From assembly GCF_021183625.1 (NCBI RefSeq), contig NZ_CP089214.1, positions 1,984,001-2,048,000 on the forward strand: a DNA stretch of 64,000 nt, written 5' to 3'. The stretch is from Nocardia asteroides. GTDB taxonomy: Bacteria; Actinomycetota; Actinomycetes; Mycobacteriales; Mycobacteriaceae. This document shows, piece by piece, positions 62,161 through 64,000 of this stretch; position 1 is the first letter of the stretch, and each line of letters opens with the position of its first letter. The notes beneath the pieces were generated by a model. It worked only from the letters and a program-made list of their open reading frames with translations, made no database searches and was not told the origin of the DNA. Made by a program: the position numbers and the translations under genes.

Positions 62161-62303
62161 ACGCCGGCGAACTCCCGAAGCGGCAGGCGTCGACCGGACC
62201 GAAGCGTCCCGTCCACTGCGACGTACCGATCGAACTGTTGGAGCGATACCTGCGAGCTCTGCGTGAGCGGACGGAAGCCACCCTCGGAGCGGCAACTCGC
62301 TGA
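62157..62303 (+). CDS. Possible small protein with CTG start, overlapping the upstream stop
   Basis: A 48-residue frame reading NAGELPKRQASTGPKRPVHC then DVPIELLERYLRALRERTEATLGAATR. The second half is a convincing amphipathic helix and codon use is coding-like. No ATG or GTG exists between the upstream in-frame stop and this point; the CTG at 62157 forms a CTGA overlap with the preceding gene. Weak candidate. Confidence 0.35.
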   Translation: MNAGELPKRQASTGPKRPVHCDVPIELLERYLRALRERTEATLGAATR

Positions 62304-62350
62304 CCCGGTCGCCAGAACAGCAAGGCCAGTTTCGACCGCAGGCTACGCAC

Positions 62351-63856
62351 TCACCCTTGCTGGGCTGCCTTCTCCGCATGCTGCGCCTCGGCCAACTGCG
62401 CAGGCGTGTAGCGCAGGGTCAAGGCGACCGCGCCGATGAGGAGGGCCAGGAGGGCGCAGCAGAAGAGGACGAGGGTGTAGCCGTTGCCCAGGGCGTCGAT
62501 CTCCAGGTCGGTCATGTCGGTGGCGGGGACGCCGACGACGCCGCCGACGGCGAGGGTGCGGGAGGCGGCGATGGGGGTGAAGAGGCCGATGGCGATGGGG
62601 GTGGCGAGGTTCATGAACATCTGGCCGACGGCGGCGAGCGGGCCGATGTCGGCGGCGGGAACACCGACCAGGACGCAGATCGGGGCCAGCACCATGGCGA
62701 CGCCGACGCCGAAGCCGATCACCACGAGCAGGGGCAGCAGGATGGTGAAGTAGTCGACGTCGCCCTTCAGGGTGGAGGCGAAGGCCAGGCCGCAGGCGAG
62801 GACGGCGCTGGCGACCAGGAGCAGCCAGCGCGGGGCGACCAGGAGCGCGAGCTTGGAGGCCAGCGCGCCGCCGATGCCGATGCCGACGGTGAACGGGATG
62901 GCGGCGAGGCCGGCGGTGAGCGGGCTGTAACCGAGCACGTTCTGCAGGAACTGGGCCACGAAGAAGGTCATCGCGCCGAGCATGCCGCCGGCCAGGAAGA
63001 TGAGCAGGAAGGTGGCGATCCGGTCGCGCCGGTCGAAGAGCGACCAGGGCAGCAGCGGGGAATCGACGCGGCGTTCCAGCAGGACGAAGACGATCAGCAG
63101 CAGCAACCCGCCGACCAGCGCGCCGATGATGTAGGGGCTGTCCCAGCCGAGCTGCGGCCCCTCGGTGGCGCCGAAGACGATGGCGGCGCAGGCGATGGTG
63201 CCGAGCAGCGCGCCGCGCACGTCGAGGGTGGTGCGCTGGTGCGCGGTGTCGGAGAGGGTGGCGACCGCGCCCGCGATGATGAGCGCGCCGATCGGCACGT
63301 TGATCAGGAAGATCCAGCGCCAGGAGACCTCGGTGAGCGCGCCGCCGACCACCAGGCCGCCGACCGAGCCGACCCCGACCATCGAGCCGAGGATCGCGAC
63401 CGCCTGGTTGCGCGCCTTGCCGGGCGCGAAGGTGGTGGCGACGAGGGCGAACGCGGTGGGCGCGGCGATCGCGGCGCCCGCGCCCTGGAGGGCGCGCGCG
63501 GCGAGCAGCATCCACTCGGCCTGGGCGAGGCCGCAGAGCAGCGAGGCGACGGTGAAGACCGCGACGCCGCTGATCAGCATGCGCTTGCGGCCGAAAGAGT
63601 CACCCAGACGGCCGCCGAGCAGCATCAATCCGGCGAAGGTGAGGCCGTAGGAGGTGACGGTCCAGGCGCTGCCCGCGCTGGAGAGCCCCATCTCCTCCTG
63701 CAGCCGGGGGAGCGCGAAGATCACGACGGTGCCGTCGAGCACCACCATGAGCTGCAGGCCGCTCAGTACCAGGATGGCGAGCCCGAAGGCGCGCCCGGTC
63801 ACCGGGTAGTGCGGGGTCACCGCGGGGTCTCTGAGCACCCGGCCACTGTAAATCAT
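62351..63856 (-). CDS. efpA: MFS efflux transporter, EfpA-like (DHA2 family)
   Basis: A 501-residue transporter with fourteen hydrophobic segments. Motif A LLGGRLGDSFGRKRML, motif C-like region GSVGGLVVGGALTEVSWRWIFLINVPIGALI, and a C-terminus TLRYTPAQLAEAQHAEKAAQQG all match mycobacterial EfpA. The location between proS and cobA is also as in M. tuberculosis (Rv2846c). EfpA is linked to drug efflux and lipid transport. Start ATG 63856. Confidence 0.9.
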   Translation of the reverse strand: MIYSGRVLRDPAVTPHYPVTGRAFGLAILVLSGLQLMVVLDGTVVIFALPRLQEEMGLSSAGSAWTVTSYGLTFAGLMLLGGRLGDSFGRKRMLISGVAVFTVASLLCGLAQAEWMLLAARALQGAGAAIAAPTAFALVATTFAPGKARNQAVAILGSMVGVGSVGGLVVGGALTEVSWRWIFLINVPIGALIIAGAVATLSDTAHQRTTLDVRGALLGTIACAAIVFGATEGPQLGWDSPYIIGALVGGLLLLIVFVLLERRVDSPLLPWSLFDRRDRIATFLLIFLAGGMLGAMTFFVAQFLQNVLGYSPLTAGLAAIPFTVGIGIGGALASKLALLVAPRWLLLVASAVLACGLAFASTLKGDVDYFTILLPLLVVIGFGVGVAMVLAPICVLVGVPAADIGPLAAVGQMFMNLATPIAIGLFTPIAASRTLAVGGVVGVPATDMTDLEIDALGNGYTLVLFCCALLALLIGAVALTLRYTPAQLAEAQHAEKAAQQG

Positions 63857-63931
63857 GCGTCACAGACACCCATCCGGGTGCATGGCCGGGAACGCCAGGC
63901 GGCGACCAGCGGATTCCGGGCCGCGCGCCAG

Positions 63932-64000
63932 TTACACAGGGGCCGAGTCAAACCCGGCGGTCGGGCCGATGACGACAATCGCCGGGGGCCGGATGCCCTC
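63932..64000 (-). CDS. cobA: Uroporphyrinogen-III C-methyltransferase, C-terminal end
   Basis: The last 22 codons and a TAA stop (63932-63934) of a minus-strand gene entering from the right edge. The peptide EGIRPPAIVVIGPTAGFDSA ends the SUMT methyltransferase fold. The position after efpA matches cysG/cobA (Rv2847c) in mycobacteria. The bulk of the gene is outside the window. Confidence 0.8.
   Translation of the reverse strand, partial: EGIRPPAIVVIGPTAGFDSAPV

Overview
The window is very GC-rich actinobacterial chromosome, most likely Nocardia or a close relative in the Nocardiaceae. From memory, its backbone follows the Mycobacterium tuberculosis order from about Rv2746c to Rv2847c: pgsA, argA, ftsK, rnj, dapA, the dapB cluster, pepR, pnp, rpsO, ribF, sirR, truB, pptT, dinF, nrnA, rbfA, infB, nusA, rimP, proS, efpA, cobA. 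GTG starts, 4-nt stop/start overlaps and possible leaderless starts are common. Both edge genes (pgsA and cobA) are cut by the window.

Layout. 1-10 kb: phospholipid synthesis, arginine, DNA translocation, RNA decay and lysine genes, with two exported proteins between them. 10-25 kb: a probable ribbon-helix-helix regulator, a YcaQ-type DNA glycosylase, a LuxR response regulator/sensor kinase operon with a second kinase-like membrane protein, the dapB cluster, an alcohol dehydrogenase, an MFS/ArsR divergent pair, a DnaE1-type polymerase that is probably a paralogue, and a LysR regulator. 24-30 kb: pepR, pnp, rpsO, ribF. The 938 bases between rpsO and pnp are packed with tandem repeats and hairpins.

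30-41 kb is an accessory catabolic block inserted between sirR and truB. It holds a tartrate/isopropylmalate-type dehydrogenase, an aldehyde dehydrogenase, an omega-aminotransferase, an ECF sigma factor with its DGPF partner, an amidase, a D-2-hydroxyacid dehydrogenase, and GntR and TetR regulators. One identical 16-base motif lies in the aminotransferase/aldehyde dehydrogenase divergent promoter and again between the hydroxyacid dehydrogenase and the GntR gene, which suggests one regulon. 41-57 kb returns to the translation backbone (truB, pptT, rbfA, infB, nusA, rimP, proS), with a JmjC-like cupin protein and a glutathione peroxidase among the genes.

57-62 kb is a second accessory block between proS and efpA. 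The most unusual object lies here, at 59638-59715. A complete set of tRNA arms is present, but the 3' half comes before the 5' half, with a 7-base gap. Acceptor, D, anticodon and T stems all pair between the halves and the anticodon loop reads GUC. It looks like a circularly permuted tRNA gene, or the scar of two broken tandem tRNA copies. Next to it are a degenerate antitoxin-like frame, a HAD hydrolase, an XRE regulator and small unknown proteins.
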